Source: CAZJGG01 sp964545475 (GTDB taxonomy: Bacteria; Bacillota; Clostridia; Lachnospirales; JAISER01). From it: a stretch of 54,980 nt of DNA. Position 1 is the first letter of the stretch. Every line of letters starts with the position of its first letter. The position numbers were made by a program, and so were the translations under genes. Below the pieces are notes generated by a model. The model was given only the letters and a program-made list of their open reading frames with translations, did not search any database and was not told where the DNA came from. This document shows, piece by piece, positions 17,984 through 26,214 of this stretch. The DNA lies in contig CAZJGG010000013.1 of assembly GCA_964545475.1 (NCBI GenBank), positions 1-54,980 on the forward strand. Reading direction: 5' to 3'.

Positions 17984-19231
17984 ATGAGAGCAAAAAGTAT
18001 TTTATACGGCATTCTCATTTTAGCCATTGTTGCTGGCTTGGCATATGTTTCGGGCTACGGCATAACTGACAAGCATTATTTAGGAGTGCAAAACATTAAG
18101 CTAGGTTTGGACTTACAAGGCGGTGTAAACATAGTTTACGAGGCGGACAAAGCTGCACCAACTAATGAGGAAATGAGTACAGCAATATCATTGCTTCAAG
18201 GCCGTTTGGACAGAAAAGGCGAAACGGAATCTGAAGTTTCCAAACAAGGAACAAACAGAATTAGGGTAGACATTCCCGGATATGAAGACGCTGAAGAAGC
18301 AAGCAGTACAATCGGCAAAACAGCACAGCTTTTATTTGCGGATGAAGAAGGTAACGTTCTTTTAGACGGTACAATGGTTAAAAATGCAACAAAATCAACT
18401 CAGCAAAATAATGTTGGTGTAAATCAGGTTGTAGTTGCGCTTGAATTTACAGATGAAGGTTCTGTATTGTTTGAACAAGCAACGGGCGATAACATAGGAA
18501 AACCTATTTATATATTATTAGATGAAAGCATTTTAAGTGCCCCAACAGTTAACCAAAAAATTTCTGGCGGCAGAGCTGTAATTGAAGGCGGCTTTACTGC
18601 TGAAACTGCGGACGAGCTTTCAAGCCTTATTAGAGCAGGGTCTCTTCCGTTTAACTTAAACGTATTAAGTATTACTAAAGTTGGTGCAAGGCTTGGTGCA
18701 GACTCTTTACAGACAAGTATCTACGCTGGTATTATTGGCTTTGGTATAATTTTAGTTCTTATGGTTATTTTATACAGGCTTTCAGGTCTTGCAGCGGATA
18801 TTGCTCTTTTTATCTTCTTAGGGCTTGAGCTTATTATACTTAGTCTTTTTAACATCACCCTTACGCTTCCGGGTATTGCAGGTATCGTCCTTTCTGTGGG
18901 CATGGCCGTTGACGCAAATATCATTATTTTTGAAAGAATAAATGATGAGCTTAATAACGGAAAAACCCTTAAAAACAGTGTTGATATAGGGTTTAAGCGT
19001 GCGCTTCCTGCCATTATTGACTCTAATATTACAACAGTAATTGCTGCTTTAATATTGTTCTGGCTTGGTACAGGTCCAATTAAAGGCTTTGCACAAACAC
19101 TTACAATCGGTGTTTTAATTTCAATGTTTACAGCAATTTTCATAACTAAGTTTATTATTAAAACAATTATTAATATAACTACTGTAAACCCTAAGTTTTA
19201 TAGTAGCTTTAAGAAAATAATAAATAACTAA
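17984..19231 (+). CDS. secD: Protein translocase subunit SecD
   Basis: SecD and SecF use the proton motive force to help late steps of Sec export. The product has 415 residues, a short Gram-positive form. It has an N-terminal helix (ILYGILILAIVAGLAYVSG), the signature LGLDLQGGVNIVYEAD, a periplasmic-type domain, then a block of five membrane helices from about residue 245 including SVGMAVDANIIIFERINDEL. AGGAGG lies upstream. secF follows 14 bases later. Confidence 0.96.
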   Translation: MRAKSILYGILILAIVAGLAYVSGYGITDKHYLGVQNIKLGLDLQGGVNIVYEADKAAPTNEEMSTAISLLQGRLDRKGETESEVSKQGTNRIRVDIPGYEDAEEASSTIGKTAQLLFADEEGNVLLDGTMVKNATKSTQQNNVGVNQVVVALEFTDEGSVLFEQATGDNIGKPIYILLDESILSAPTVNQKISGGRAVIEGGFTAETADELSSLIRAGSLPFNLNVLSITKVGARLGADSLQTSIYAGIIGFGIILVLMVILYRLSGLAADIALFIFLGLELIILSLFNITLTLPGIAGIVLSVGMAVDANIIIFERINDELNNGKTLKNSVDIGFKRALPAIIDSNITTVIAALILFWLGTGPIKGFAQTLTIGVLISMFTAIFITKFIIKTIINITTVNPKFYSSFKKIINN

Positions 19232-19245
19232 AGGAGGCGATTTTA

Positions 19246-20142
19246 GTGGATATAGTCGGTAAAAGAAAACTTTATTTTACAATTTCAATTGTTGCAATAA
19301 TAATTGGATTTGCATTTTTAATATATAACGTTGCATCCGGCAACGGAGCTTTTAATTACGATGTTGAGTTTACAGGCGGTACAGAAATGGTTGTAGACAT
19401 TGGCAAAGATTTTAATAACGACGATATAAGACAAGCCATTGTAGATAACGTTGGTGAACAGTCCCCACAAATACAGAAAATTATCGGTACTACTTCTGTA
19501 GCTATTAAAATGAAATCCTTAGATTCCGAATCACGTACAAAAGTTATGGAAGCTATCCAACAAAAATACGAAATCGGAGCGGACGTTTTTGAGGTTAACG
19601 ATATAAGCGCATCTATAAGCCAGGAAATGCAAACAACAGCTATATTAGCGGTAATTTCAGCATGTATTGGTATTTTGCTTTACGTTACTTTGCGTTTTAG
19701 AGATATTCGTACAGGTGGCAGCGCAATAATTGCCCTCGTTCACGACTCTATTTTAGTAATCCTTGCTTATTCAGTGTTTAGAATACCTCTTAATTACTCA
19801 TTTATTGCTGTTATATTAACAATTTTGGGTTATTCAATAAACGCAACAATCGTTATTTTCGATAGAATACGTGAAAACAGAAAGATGATGCAAAGAGTGC
19901 CTTTAGAACAGCTTATTAATACAAGTATAACACAAACTTTAAAGCGTTGTATTTTTACATCTTGCACTGTTCTTATAGTTTCAGCGTGTTTATATATTTT
20001 AGGTGTCCCATCAATTAGAGACTTTGCTCTTCCAATAATGGTAGGCGTTGTTTGGGGAACATTTTCATCAGTCTTTATTTCTGGGTCATTATTATATGTG
20101 CTTACAGTAGGTGCAAAAAAAGCGTTTGCTAAAAACGCTTAG
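19246..20142 (+). CDS. secF: Protein translocase subunit SecF
   Basis: SecF is a 298-residue membrane protein. After the first helix comes the signature YDVEFTGGTEMVV. The C-terminal helices carry ILGYSINATIVIFDRIRENR, the SecF counterpart of the SecD motif. It begins with GTG, with AAGGAGG upstream. It is followed by a strong terminator. Confidence 0.96.
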   Translation: MDIVGKRKLYFTISIVAIIIGFAFLIYNVASGNGAFNYDVEFTGGTEMVVDIGKDFNNDDIRQAIVDNVGEQSPQIQKIIGTTSVAIKMKSLDSESRTKVMEAIQQKYEIGADVFEVNDISASISQEMQTTAILAVISACIGILLYVTLRFRDIRTGGSAIIALVHDSILVILAYSVFRIPLNYSFIAVILTILGYSINATIVIFDRIRENRKMMQRVPLEQLINTSITQTLKRCIFTSCTVLIVSACLYILGVPSIRDFALPIMVGVVWGTFSSVFISGSLLYVLTVGAKKAFAKNA

Positions 20143-20150
20143 AATAATAA

Positions 20151-20198
20151 AAAAGCGGAAGATTAATATCAACTCGATATTAATCTTCCACTTTTTTT
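20151..20198 (+). terminator. Terminator after secF
   Basis: GGAAGATTAATATC (20157-20170) pairs perfectly with GATATTAATCTTCC (20176-20189), followed by seven T. Confidence 0.9.
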
Positions 20199-20215
20199 GG
20201 AGAAAAGTAAAGGCG

Positions 20216-21040
20216 CTATTTATTCGATTTTTTAACAGGGTAGCAAACTTCCGTTACATAACTGTCTGGGCTCTGTGTATCATTTGGGCTAATGTGATAA
20301 ATGCAGAACATCGGGCTGTCGAACTCATATCCGTTATCTATAACCCAATTTGCAACAGCTTCATTAACCTTTGATATTTGCTCATAGCTGCCCTTATATG
20401 TAGCAGAAGCAAATTCAACCGAGGGAACTGTTTTAAACATTATATTTTCGGTGTTTTTATATTCCCCTTTTACAGTTTTTTGAATTTCCACATCTACGTC
20501 GCTCTCTTTATGCTCTCTGTCATGGAACAAGGCAAGTGTATAACAAGGGTCATCAGGTTGTAGATTAAGGGAAGAACCCTCATTCATTAAAATATTCCAA
20601 AGAGTGTATTCATGGTTATATGAAGGTATGGTTTTTCTAACGCTTGCAACATATCTTTCTGGTAATGATTTTAAAATTACATTATAACTCATTAAGTCAT
20701 CATCCTTTTCTAAACGATTAATTGTGGTTTCAATAAGTAATAGCTGTTTGTTAGTCTTTTCTGCCTGCTCTTTAATTTCAAGGTGCTTAAGTACAAGAAG
20801 TTTCATTAACATGTCGGTGTCTGTGTAATTCTTTAAAATTTCAGTGATAACAGTGAGGCTAAACCCCATGTCTTTAAGTGAGGTTATTTTGCTTGCTATA
20901 GGAAACTGGACCTCGCTGTAATACCTGTAATTTGTGAACTTATCAGTTTTTACAGGAGATAAAAGACCGATGTCATCATAATGCCTTAACATTCGTATGC
21001 TAATTCTTGATAGTTTTGAAAAGTCTCCAATTTTAAGCAT
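20216..21040 (-). CDS. MerR-family regulator with GyrI-like effector-binding domain
   Basis: This 274-residue protein has an N-terminal MerR helix-turn-helix (MLKIGDFSKLSRISIRMLRHYDDIGLL, then FTNYRYYSEVQ), a dimerisation coiled coil (about 80-120) and a C-terminal domain of the GyrI/BltR ligand-binding type (about 125-270). Such proteins activate efflux or stress genes on binding small hydrophobic compounds. Its own promoter has the 19-bp spacer typical of MerR targets, so autoregulation is likely. No obvious target gene stands next to it. Confidence 0.92.
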   Translation of the reverse strand: MLKIGDFSKLSRISIRMLRHYDDIGLLSPVKTDKFTNYRYYSEVQFPIASKITSLKDMGFSLTVITEILKNYTDTDMLMKLLVLKHLEIKEQAEKTNKQLLLIETTINRLEKDDDLMSYNVILKSLPERYVASVRKTIPSYNHEYTLWNILMNEGSSLNLQPDDPCYTLALFHDREHKESDVDVEIQKTVKGEYKNTENIMFKTVPSVEFASATYKGSYEQISKVNEAVANWVIDNGYEFDSPMFCIYHISPNDTQSPDSYVTEVCYPVKKSNK

Positions 21041-21094
21041 TTAAATCCCTCGCGATAAGATTTATTGGTAGATTTATTGGTGCACCATAATATG

Positions 21095-21125
21095 ATTATA
21101 AAGCATACCATAATGTTAGAGTCAA
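21095..21125 (-). promoter_or_regulatory. MerR-type promoter (19-bp spacer) of the merR gene
   Basis: TTGACT (21125-21120) and TATAAT (21100-21095) are 19 bases apart. The spacer carries the pattern GACTCTAACATTATGGTATGC, split here as GACTCTAAC and GGTATGC, resembling BmrR/BltR-type operators. A normal RNA polymerase would use it poorly without MerR-induced DNA distortion. Confidence 0.75.
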
Positions 21126-21134
21126 TAGCAATTC

Positions 21135-21172
21135 AAAAAATAAAGCCCGTCCGGCAGAACCGGAAGGGCTTT
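21135..21172 (-). terminator. Terminator of the NlpC/P60 gene
   Basis: AAAGCCC-G-TCCGG (21142-21154) pairs with CCGGA-A-GGGCTTT (21160-21172), with one mismatch. On the minus strand it is followed by TTTTTT. It separates the wall hydrolase gene from the merR promoter. Confidence 0.85.
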
Positions 21173-21180
21173 TGAATTTA

Positions 21181-22638
21181 TTATTGAATAACTCTTCGTG
21201 CGGAATGATAGTTACGCACACGGTAATCATCGTTCATATTGCCTAAGCAAACGCCTTTTCCTTTAGAATCGGTTGAGTGAATGAACTTACCGTTTCCAAT
21301 ATAAATAACAACGTGGTTAACTGTACCTCTTGGAGCAAAAAATACTAAGTCTCCAACTTGTAATTCGGATTTTTTTACAGGAACACCGACTTTGGACATT
21401 TCAACAGAGCTTCTTGGGAGCTTAACTCCAAATTTCAACATTACTGCTGTAACAAACCCGGAGCAGTCTACGCCTTTTGATAAGTTAGCACTACCAAATT
21501 TATAAGGAGTTCCTATAAATTTCATTGCATAATCAACGATTTGAGAAGCTTTTTCATTATTAGATGAAGCAATTTGCGGAATATCTGCGTTAATTGGTTT
21601 GTCGCCGGAATAAACTAATATAAATTCCGAATTAACATAACCTTCTTTACCACCGTAATTAATTTTAACCCATTCTGAACCTGTTTCTGTAACATCAATT
21701 ACTGTTCCGTAAGGTATAATTTCATTTACAGTTGCATCTAAAGACGGACCTGTACGGAAATTAAGACCGGATCTTGCAATAACCACTGTATACATGCTAA
21801 CAGGAGTATTGTTAACATAGGATTCGTCGTCAATAACTCCCTCAGGTGCTTCGCCCTCAATATCGGCTAAAATTTCCTCTTCGTTTTGAGGAAATTCCAT
21901 AAAAGCATCAGTGATTAAATTAGCATCAGTTTCCGTTTTAACAGGCGGCTGTGAATTTTCAACCACATTAGACGTTAGCTTTACAGTTTCTGCCGGAACA
22001 TCAACAGGTTGTAAGCTAGCAGGCTTAACTTCCGGAGTAGGAACATCTGGAGGAAGTGCCGCAACAGTTACTGGAGCTGGAGCAGGGGTCTGAACCGGTG
22101 CTGGAGTTGCTACCGGGGCAGGGGTAGGCACAGGAGCAGGAGTTGCAGCTGCAACTTGCTTAGGCTGAGCCTTCGGTGGATTATCGCACTTTATGAAATC
22201 CTTGTTTATGTAGGCTGTCTGTCCGTTATAAGAAACGGTATACCATTCGCCGTCAACGCCTGTTACAGCGAAAATATCTCCCGAGTTAACTTTGCCAAGA
22301 ACTTGGGCAGATTTTGAAGCACCTTTTCTAACGTTAACGTTTTTGTCTTTTACAAAACCAGTAGAGCCTGATAAGCTAATAAATTGCTTTGCAATATAAA
22401 CGTTGTTATTGTTTTTTACGTTTACTTTGTAAAATTCCCCAAGGTCTTCAAGAATAGTAACTTTTTCACCGCTTTTAAGCTTTGTTACAACATCTGAGGT
22501 AAGGGAATTCTGACTTCTTACATTTACATTATCGCCTTTAACAGTACCGTTTACAGCAGCATATATATTAACGCTGGATAACATTATCATTAGAGCGCTT
22601 AAACAGCCGAAACGCAAAAAATGCTTTTCGATATTCAT
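21181..22638 (-). CDS. Secreted SH3-domain NlpC/P60 cell-wall endopeptidase
   Basis: This 485-residue peptidoglycan hydrolase probably cuts stem peptides. The signal peptide is at residues 1-28 (CLSALMIMLSSVNIYA). SH3b repeats lie at about 30-90 and 93-150. A Pro/Ala-rich linker (about 157-200, TPAPVPTPAPVATPAPV) and an acidic stretch follow, then a third SH3b at about 282-345. The NlpC/P60 domain runs from about 365 to the end, with the catalytic cysteine in GVDCSGFVTAVM and histidines in NHVVIYIG and FIHSTDSKG. The SH3b domains should bind the wall. The ATG has GGAGGAG upstream. It stands alone between a consensus promoter and its own terminator. Confidence 0.95.
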   Translation of the reverse strand: MNIEKHFLRFGCLSALMIMLSSVNIYAAVNGTVKGDNVNVRSQNSLTSDVVTKLKSGEKVTILEDLGEFYKVNVKNNNNVYIAKQFISLSGSTGFVKDKNVNVRKGASKSAQVLGKVNSGDIFAVTGVDGEWYTVSYNGQTAYINKDFIKCDNPPKAQPKQVAAATPAPVPTPAPVATPAPVQTPAPAPVTVAALPPDVPTPEVKPASLQPVDVPAETVKLTSNVVENSQPPVKTETDANLITDAFMEFPQNEEEILADIEGEAPEGVIDDESYVNNTPVSMYTVVIARSGLNFRTGPSLDATVNEIIPYGTVIDVTETGSEWVKINYGGKEGYVNSEFILVYSGDKPINADIPQIASSNNEKASQIVDYAMKFIGTPYKFGSANLSKGVDCSGFVTAVMLKFGVKLPRSSVEMSKVGVPVKKSELQVGDLVFFAPRGTVNHVVIYIGNGKFIHSTDSKGKGVCLGNMNDDYRVRNYHSARRVIQ

Positions 22639-22668
22639 GTAACTCCTCCGCTTCTTCCTTGTATAAGT

Positions 22669-22685
22669 TGTTACGTAATTGTTAC
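22669..22685 (+). promoter_or_regulatory. WalR (YycF)-like box at the NlpC/P60 promoter
   Basis: TGTTAC-GTAAT-TGTTAC fits the published WalR consensus TGTWAH-N5-TGTWAH on both halves. It is read on the strand opposite the gene and lies 7 bases downstream of the -10, over the expected start of transcription. Bound there, WalR would be expected to repress, as at known wall-inhibitor genes. Confidence 0.55.
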
Positions 22686-22691
22686 GTAATT

Positions 22692-22720
22692 ATTATAGGA
22701 TTTAAAGCGGCTTTTGTCAA
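22692..22720 (-). promoter_or_regulatory. Consensus sigma-A promoter of the NlpC/P60 gene
   Basis: TTGACA (22720-22715), a 17-base spacer, then TATAAT (22697-22692). Both hexamers match consensus perfectly. A leader of about 50 bases precedes the ATG. Confidence 0.85.
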
Positions 22721-22809
22721 GGGATTTTTGTAATTTGTTGCATTTTTAACACGGTTTTGTCATTTTTTTTCCTAAAAATGTAAAATAACTTCGTATAAAG
22801 TAATAGACC

Positions 22810-23982
22810 TTATTCAACTGTATAATCATCAAAATAACCTTTAATATAAATAACAGGTGTGCCTTTATCGCCGCTTCCGCTCATAAGATCGCAAAGGCTT
22901 CCCAAAAGGTCTGCATATTTTCTAGGGGTTGTACCATCATTATAAGGGTTTGTGTTACCCTGTTTTTGTTTAATTAAATTAGAAACCGCTTCTTTTTTCT
23001 CAGAGCCTTGTAAGTGACCAAATTCATTATCCGCTATGTATTTAAGCTTTATTTCATTAGGCTGGCCACCGAGTCTTTCAGTATGCCCCGGGGAAACAAC
23101 TGGGTCTGCAAGCTCCCATATACCGCAGGCAGGGTCTTTAAAAGCACCATCTCCATAAATTAAAACCTCCGGTGAAACGCCTGTTTTTTCTAAAAATAAA
23201 TTACGAACAGCAGAAACAAAGTTATCACAGTCTCTAGGGAAAAGTTTTAGTTTATCCCCTGTAGAAAGGTTAGAACCTAATATGCCGTAATCTTCATTAA
23301 ATCCGCTGCCATCAACAGATTCAGACAAAATATCTGAAAGGGTATAAACATTTTCCACACCTGCTTTTAACAATCTTTGTTTTGTAACAAAACGGTTATG
23401 GATTTCGCAAGCAAGGACGTTTTTTGTAAGTTTTAATATGTCTCTTGGGTCTTTAGAAAAATAAATTTCAATTTTATCAGAAACACTTTCATAAAGGGAT
23501 ATGTAATCAATATTAGTAAAGGGGTGAACAAAATCCCCGGTTATTTTTCTAAATTCACTTGCGCTAACCATTTTTCCTTGTAAGCAGTCTTCAACCTCAT
23601 CTATTTTTAGAATATCTAAAATAGGGTTTCCAACTTCATCCGAGGGATAGTTTAATAATATATAAACTTTATCTGCTCCTAAAGATATGCCCTTTAAAAT
23701 ATTTAAAAAGCGGTTTCTGCTTAAAATTGGGAAAACAAGACCAACTTCTCCGCTAGGGAATTTTCTTTTAATATCCTCAGCAACATGGGAGAGCGAAGCA
23801 TAATTGCCCTGGGCTTTTGCTACAATAGATTCTGTAATCCCAATAACATCAGAACTATTAAAAATAATATTTTCAGTTTTAGCCATTTCTAACACCGAGT
23901 TTACGACAAGTTCCGGCAGCGCATCTCCGGCGCTTATAATTGGAAGTCTTACACCTCTGGCGTTCGTACCAACGTATCTCAT
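22810..23982 (-). CDS. Coenzyme F420-0:L-glutamate ligase (CofE)-like protein
   Basis: This 390-residue protein starts MRYVGTNARGVRLPIISAGDAL. It contains a CofE-like core with SSDVIGITESIVAKAQGNY, then a long middle region, and DGAFKDPACGIWELADPVVSPGHTERLGGQPNEIKLKY near the C terminus. Classical CofE is about 250 residues, so this is an extended form. No F420 biosynthesis or F420-using gene is seen nearby, so the real substrate may be a different gamma-glutamyl acceptor. The start at 23982 is set by GGAGG. A promoter with TTTACT-17-TATAAT lies upstream. The family call rests on motifs only. Confidence 0.75.
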   Translation of the reverse strand: MRYVGTNARGVRLPIISAGDALPELVVNSVLEMAKTENIIFNSSDVIGITESIVAKAQGNYASLSHVAEDIKRKFPSGEVGLVFPILSRNRFLNILKGISLGADKVYILLNYPSDEVGNPILDILKIDEVEDCLQGKMVSASEFRKITGDFVHPFTNIDYISLYESVSDKIEIYFSKDPRDILKLTKNVLACEIHNRFVTKQRLLKAGVENVYTLSDILSESVDGSGFNEDYGILGSNLSTGDKLKLFPRDCDNFVSAVRNLFLEKTGVSPEVLIYGDGAFKDPACGIWELADPVVSPGHTERLGGQPNEIKLKYIADNEFGHLQGSEKKEAVSNLIKQKQGNTNPYNDGTTPRKYADLLGSLCDLMSGSGDKGTPVIYIKGYFDDYTVE

Positions 23983-24027
23983 AATCAATACCTCCAAAAA
24001 AATAATTTGCACTTTTGTTTATATCTG

Positions 24028-24056
24028 ATTATAATATTATAATATATATAAGTAAA
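24028..24056 (-). promoter_or_regulatory. Promoter of the CofE-like gene
   Basis: TTTACT (24056-24051) and TATAAT (24033-24028) are 17 bases apart on the minus strand. The region is very A+T-rich, so chance matches are possible. Confidence 0.5.
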
Positions 24057-24066
24057 GCTTTTTTAA

Positions 24067-24227
24067 TGTGAGTTCGACGAAGTCGAAAAGCCGCTTTAGC
24101 GGCTTAATTGCGGAGCAATTCTCATGTTATGAGCGACAATTTACGGCGGTTTTTGCCGCAAATTGTGCGAATATAATCAAAGTTCGATGAAAATTATGTT
24201 TTTTATAATTTTCGTCGAACTCACATT
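24067..24227. repeat. Palindromic repeat family A, copy 2: hairpin cluster with 17-bp terminal inverted repeats
   Basis: A 161-base element has perfect ends: AATGTGAGTTCGACGAA at 24067-24083 and its reverse complement at 24211-24227. Inside are TTCGAC-GAA-GTCGAA, AGCCGC-TTTA-GCGGCT, AATTGC-GGA-GCAATT and CAATTTACGGCGG with CCGCAAATTG. GTTCGATGAAAATTAT pairs with ATAATTTTCGTCGAAC. It fills the space between two divergent genes. Bases 24071-24094 are identical to copy 1 near 12,850. It looks like a REP or MITE element without a transposase. Confidence 0.75.
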
Positions 24228-24249
24228 TTTTAAAGAAAAGAGGAATTGT

Positions 24250-24984
24250 ATGTCGAATTTAAATGTAGTTATTGCTAAAGATTATGAAGAGTTAAGTAAA
24301 AAAGCGGCGGAATATATTGCTTCTAGCATAAACGCTGTTCCAAACGGCGTTTACGGTTTTGCAACAGGTGGAACGCCAGTAGGCACTTATAAAGCGTTAG
24401 TGGATTTATACAAAGAGGGAAAAGTGGATTTTTCTAAAATAACCACTTTTAATCTTGATGAGTATTATCCCATATTAAAATCCAATGAAAACAGTTACGA
24501 CTACTTTATGAAAGAAAATTTATTTAACCATGTAAACGTAGATCTTAGCCGCATAAACCTGCCAAACGGGGAGGCGAAAGACCCAGCTTTAGAATGTGTT
24601 GAATACGAAAAGAAAATTGTTGAAGCCGGCGGCATAGATATGCAGCTTTTGGGAATTGGAACAAATGGTCATATCGGCTTTAATGAGCCTTCCGACTGCT
24701 TTTCATCATCAACCCAGCTTATTTCTTTAACCCAAAGCACAATTGAGGCTAACAAAAGATATTTTGAAAGCGAAGAGCAAGTGCCCAAGCAAGCAATTAC
24801 AATGGGAATTAAAACAATTATGCTGGTAAGAAAAATATTAATACTTATAAGCGGAAGTTCAAAAGCTAAAATTGCAAAAGAATTTTTAAAAGGGTCAATT
24901 ACACCTAAAGTCCCGGCTTCTGTATTACAAATGCACAGTGATGTTACTGTTATTTTGGATAAAGAAGCTTCGGCAGAACTTTAA
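24250..24984 (+). CDS. nagB: Glucosamine-6-phosphate deaminase
   Basis: NagB converts glucosamine-6-phosphate to fructose-6-phosphate and ammonia, joining amino-sugar breakdown to glycolysis. The product has 244 residues, normal for the Firmicute form. Motifs are GFATGGTPVGTYK near the N terminus, TTFNLDEYYP, LGIGTNGHIGFNEP and the C-terminal SGSSKAKIAKEFLKG. The ATG at 24250 follows GAAAAGAGGA. An in-frame upstream extension runs into the palindromic repeat and is rejected. sbcD starts 18 bases after the stop. No nagA is adjacent. Confidence 0.95.
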   Translation: MSNLNVVIAKDYEELSKKAAEYIASSINAVPNGVYGFATGGTPVGTYKALVDLYKEGKVDFSKITTFNLDEYYPILKSNENSYDYFMKENLFNHVNVDLSRINLPNGEAKDPALECVEYEKKIVEAGGIDMQLLGIGTNGHIGFNEPSDCFSSSTQLISLTQSTIEANKRYFESEEQVPKQAITMGIKTIMLVRKILILISGSSKAKIAKEFLKGSITPKVPASVLQMHSDVTVILDKEASAEL

Positions 24985-25002
24985 AATAGAAAGAGATTAA
25001 TT

Positions 25003-26214
25003 ATGCGTATATTGCATACATCTGACTGGCATTTGGGTAAATACCTTGACACATATTCCCGAATTCCTGAGCAGATTGAGGTTTTAAACACTATTATTGA
25101 TATTACCGAACGAGAAAATGTGGATTTGATTATAATTTCCGGCGATATATACGACAATTTTAACCCTCCGGCAGAAGCGGAGCAGCTTTTTTACAAAGCT
25201 GTAACAAGGCTTTCAAACGGGGGTAAAAGACCAGTTATTGTTATCGCCGGGAACCATGACAGCGAAAATAGGCTAACGGCATCACACCCGTTAGCCGCAC
25301 AGTTCGGAGTTTTTTTGTTGGGCAAACCCGACAGCATTGTGCCTGTTGGGGAATATGCCCATTTTTGCGTTGCAAATTCCGGCAAAGGCTTTTTTGAAAT
25401 ATCAATTAACGGGGAAAATGCTGTTATTATTACAATTCCTTACCCTAGTGAAAAAAGGCTTAACGAAGTTATTTTCAGTGAAAGCACTGAAAAAGAAATG
25501 CAAAAAACATATTCAGATAAAATTGGTGAAATAATTAACACCCTTTCACAAAATTATAGAGAAGACACAATTAATATTTTAACAGGGCATTTCTATATTG
25601 ACGGAGGGGAAACTTCAAGCTCCGAAAGGGAAATTACTTTAGGCGGAGCTTTCGCTGTTTCCCGGGACATGCTCCCAAAAGCTCAGTACATAGCCATGGG
25701 GCATTTGCACAGACCCCAAAAAATAAAATCGGAATGCCCTCATACATATTACAGCGGATCAATTTTGCAATACTCAAAAAGCGAAATAAATTATACCAAA
25801 TGCGTATATATTGGGGACATAAAAGCCGGGTTAGAAGCAGAAGTTATTAAAATTGAATTGCCGCAAATAAAGCCAATAAAGGTTTTAAAGGTTAATTCAA
25901 TAGAAAACGCTTTAGAAGAGGTAAAACTAATAAATAATGAATGCTGGCTGTTTTTGGAAATAGAAACCGACAGAGTGCTTTTAAACAATGAGATACATGC
26001 TTTGCATGAGGCTAAAAAAGATATAGTTGAAATAATGCCAATCTTTAGGGGAGAAACTGAAAGGGAAGAATATTTTCATGGTGAAAATAAATCTATAAAA
26101 GAGGAATTTGTACAATTCTATTCAGAGCAGCGTCAAGTATCACCCTCTGAAGAAATAGTTGACTTGTTTTTAAAACTCTTAAGCGGAGAGGGGGAGGGTT
26201 ATGAAACCGATTAA
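25003..26214 (+). CDS. sbcD: Nuclease SbcCD subunit D
   Basis: SbcD is the Mre11-type nuclease that with SbcC opens DNA hairpins and removes blocked ends. The product has 403 residues. The metallophosphoesterase motifs are HTSDWHLGK, IISGDIYDNF, IAGNHDSENR, LTGHFYI and MGHLHRPQ. It overlaps sbcC by 14 bases. Confidence 0.96.
   Translation: MRILHTSDWHLGKYLDTYSRIPEQIEVLNTIIDITERENVDLIIISGDIYDNFNPPAEAEQLFYKAVTRLSNGGKRPVIVIAGNHDSENRLTASHPLAAQFGVFLLGKPDSIVPVGEYAHFCVANSGKGFFEISINGENAVIITIPYPSEKRLNEVIFSESTEKEMQKTYSDKIGEIINTLSQNYREDTINILTGHFYIDGGETSSSEREITLGGAFAVSRDMLPKAQYIAMGHLHRPQKIKSECPHTYYSGSILQYSKSEINYTKCVYIGDIKAGLEAEVIKIELPQIKPIKVLKVNSIENALEEVKLINNECWLFLEIETDRVLLNNEIHALHEAKKDIVEIMPIFRGETEREEYFHGENKSIKEEFVQFYSEQRQVSPSEEIVDLFLKLLSGEGEGYETD

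Noticed and set aside
22669..22691. Short CRISPR-like direct repeats (GTTACGTAATT twice)
   Set aside because: Only two tandem units without spacers; better explained as a WalR-type binding site.
24163..24249. 5' extension of NagB
   Set aside because: It runs through the palindromic repeat; NagB homologues start near the ATG at 24250.
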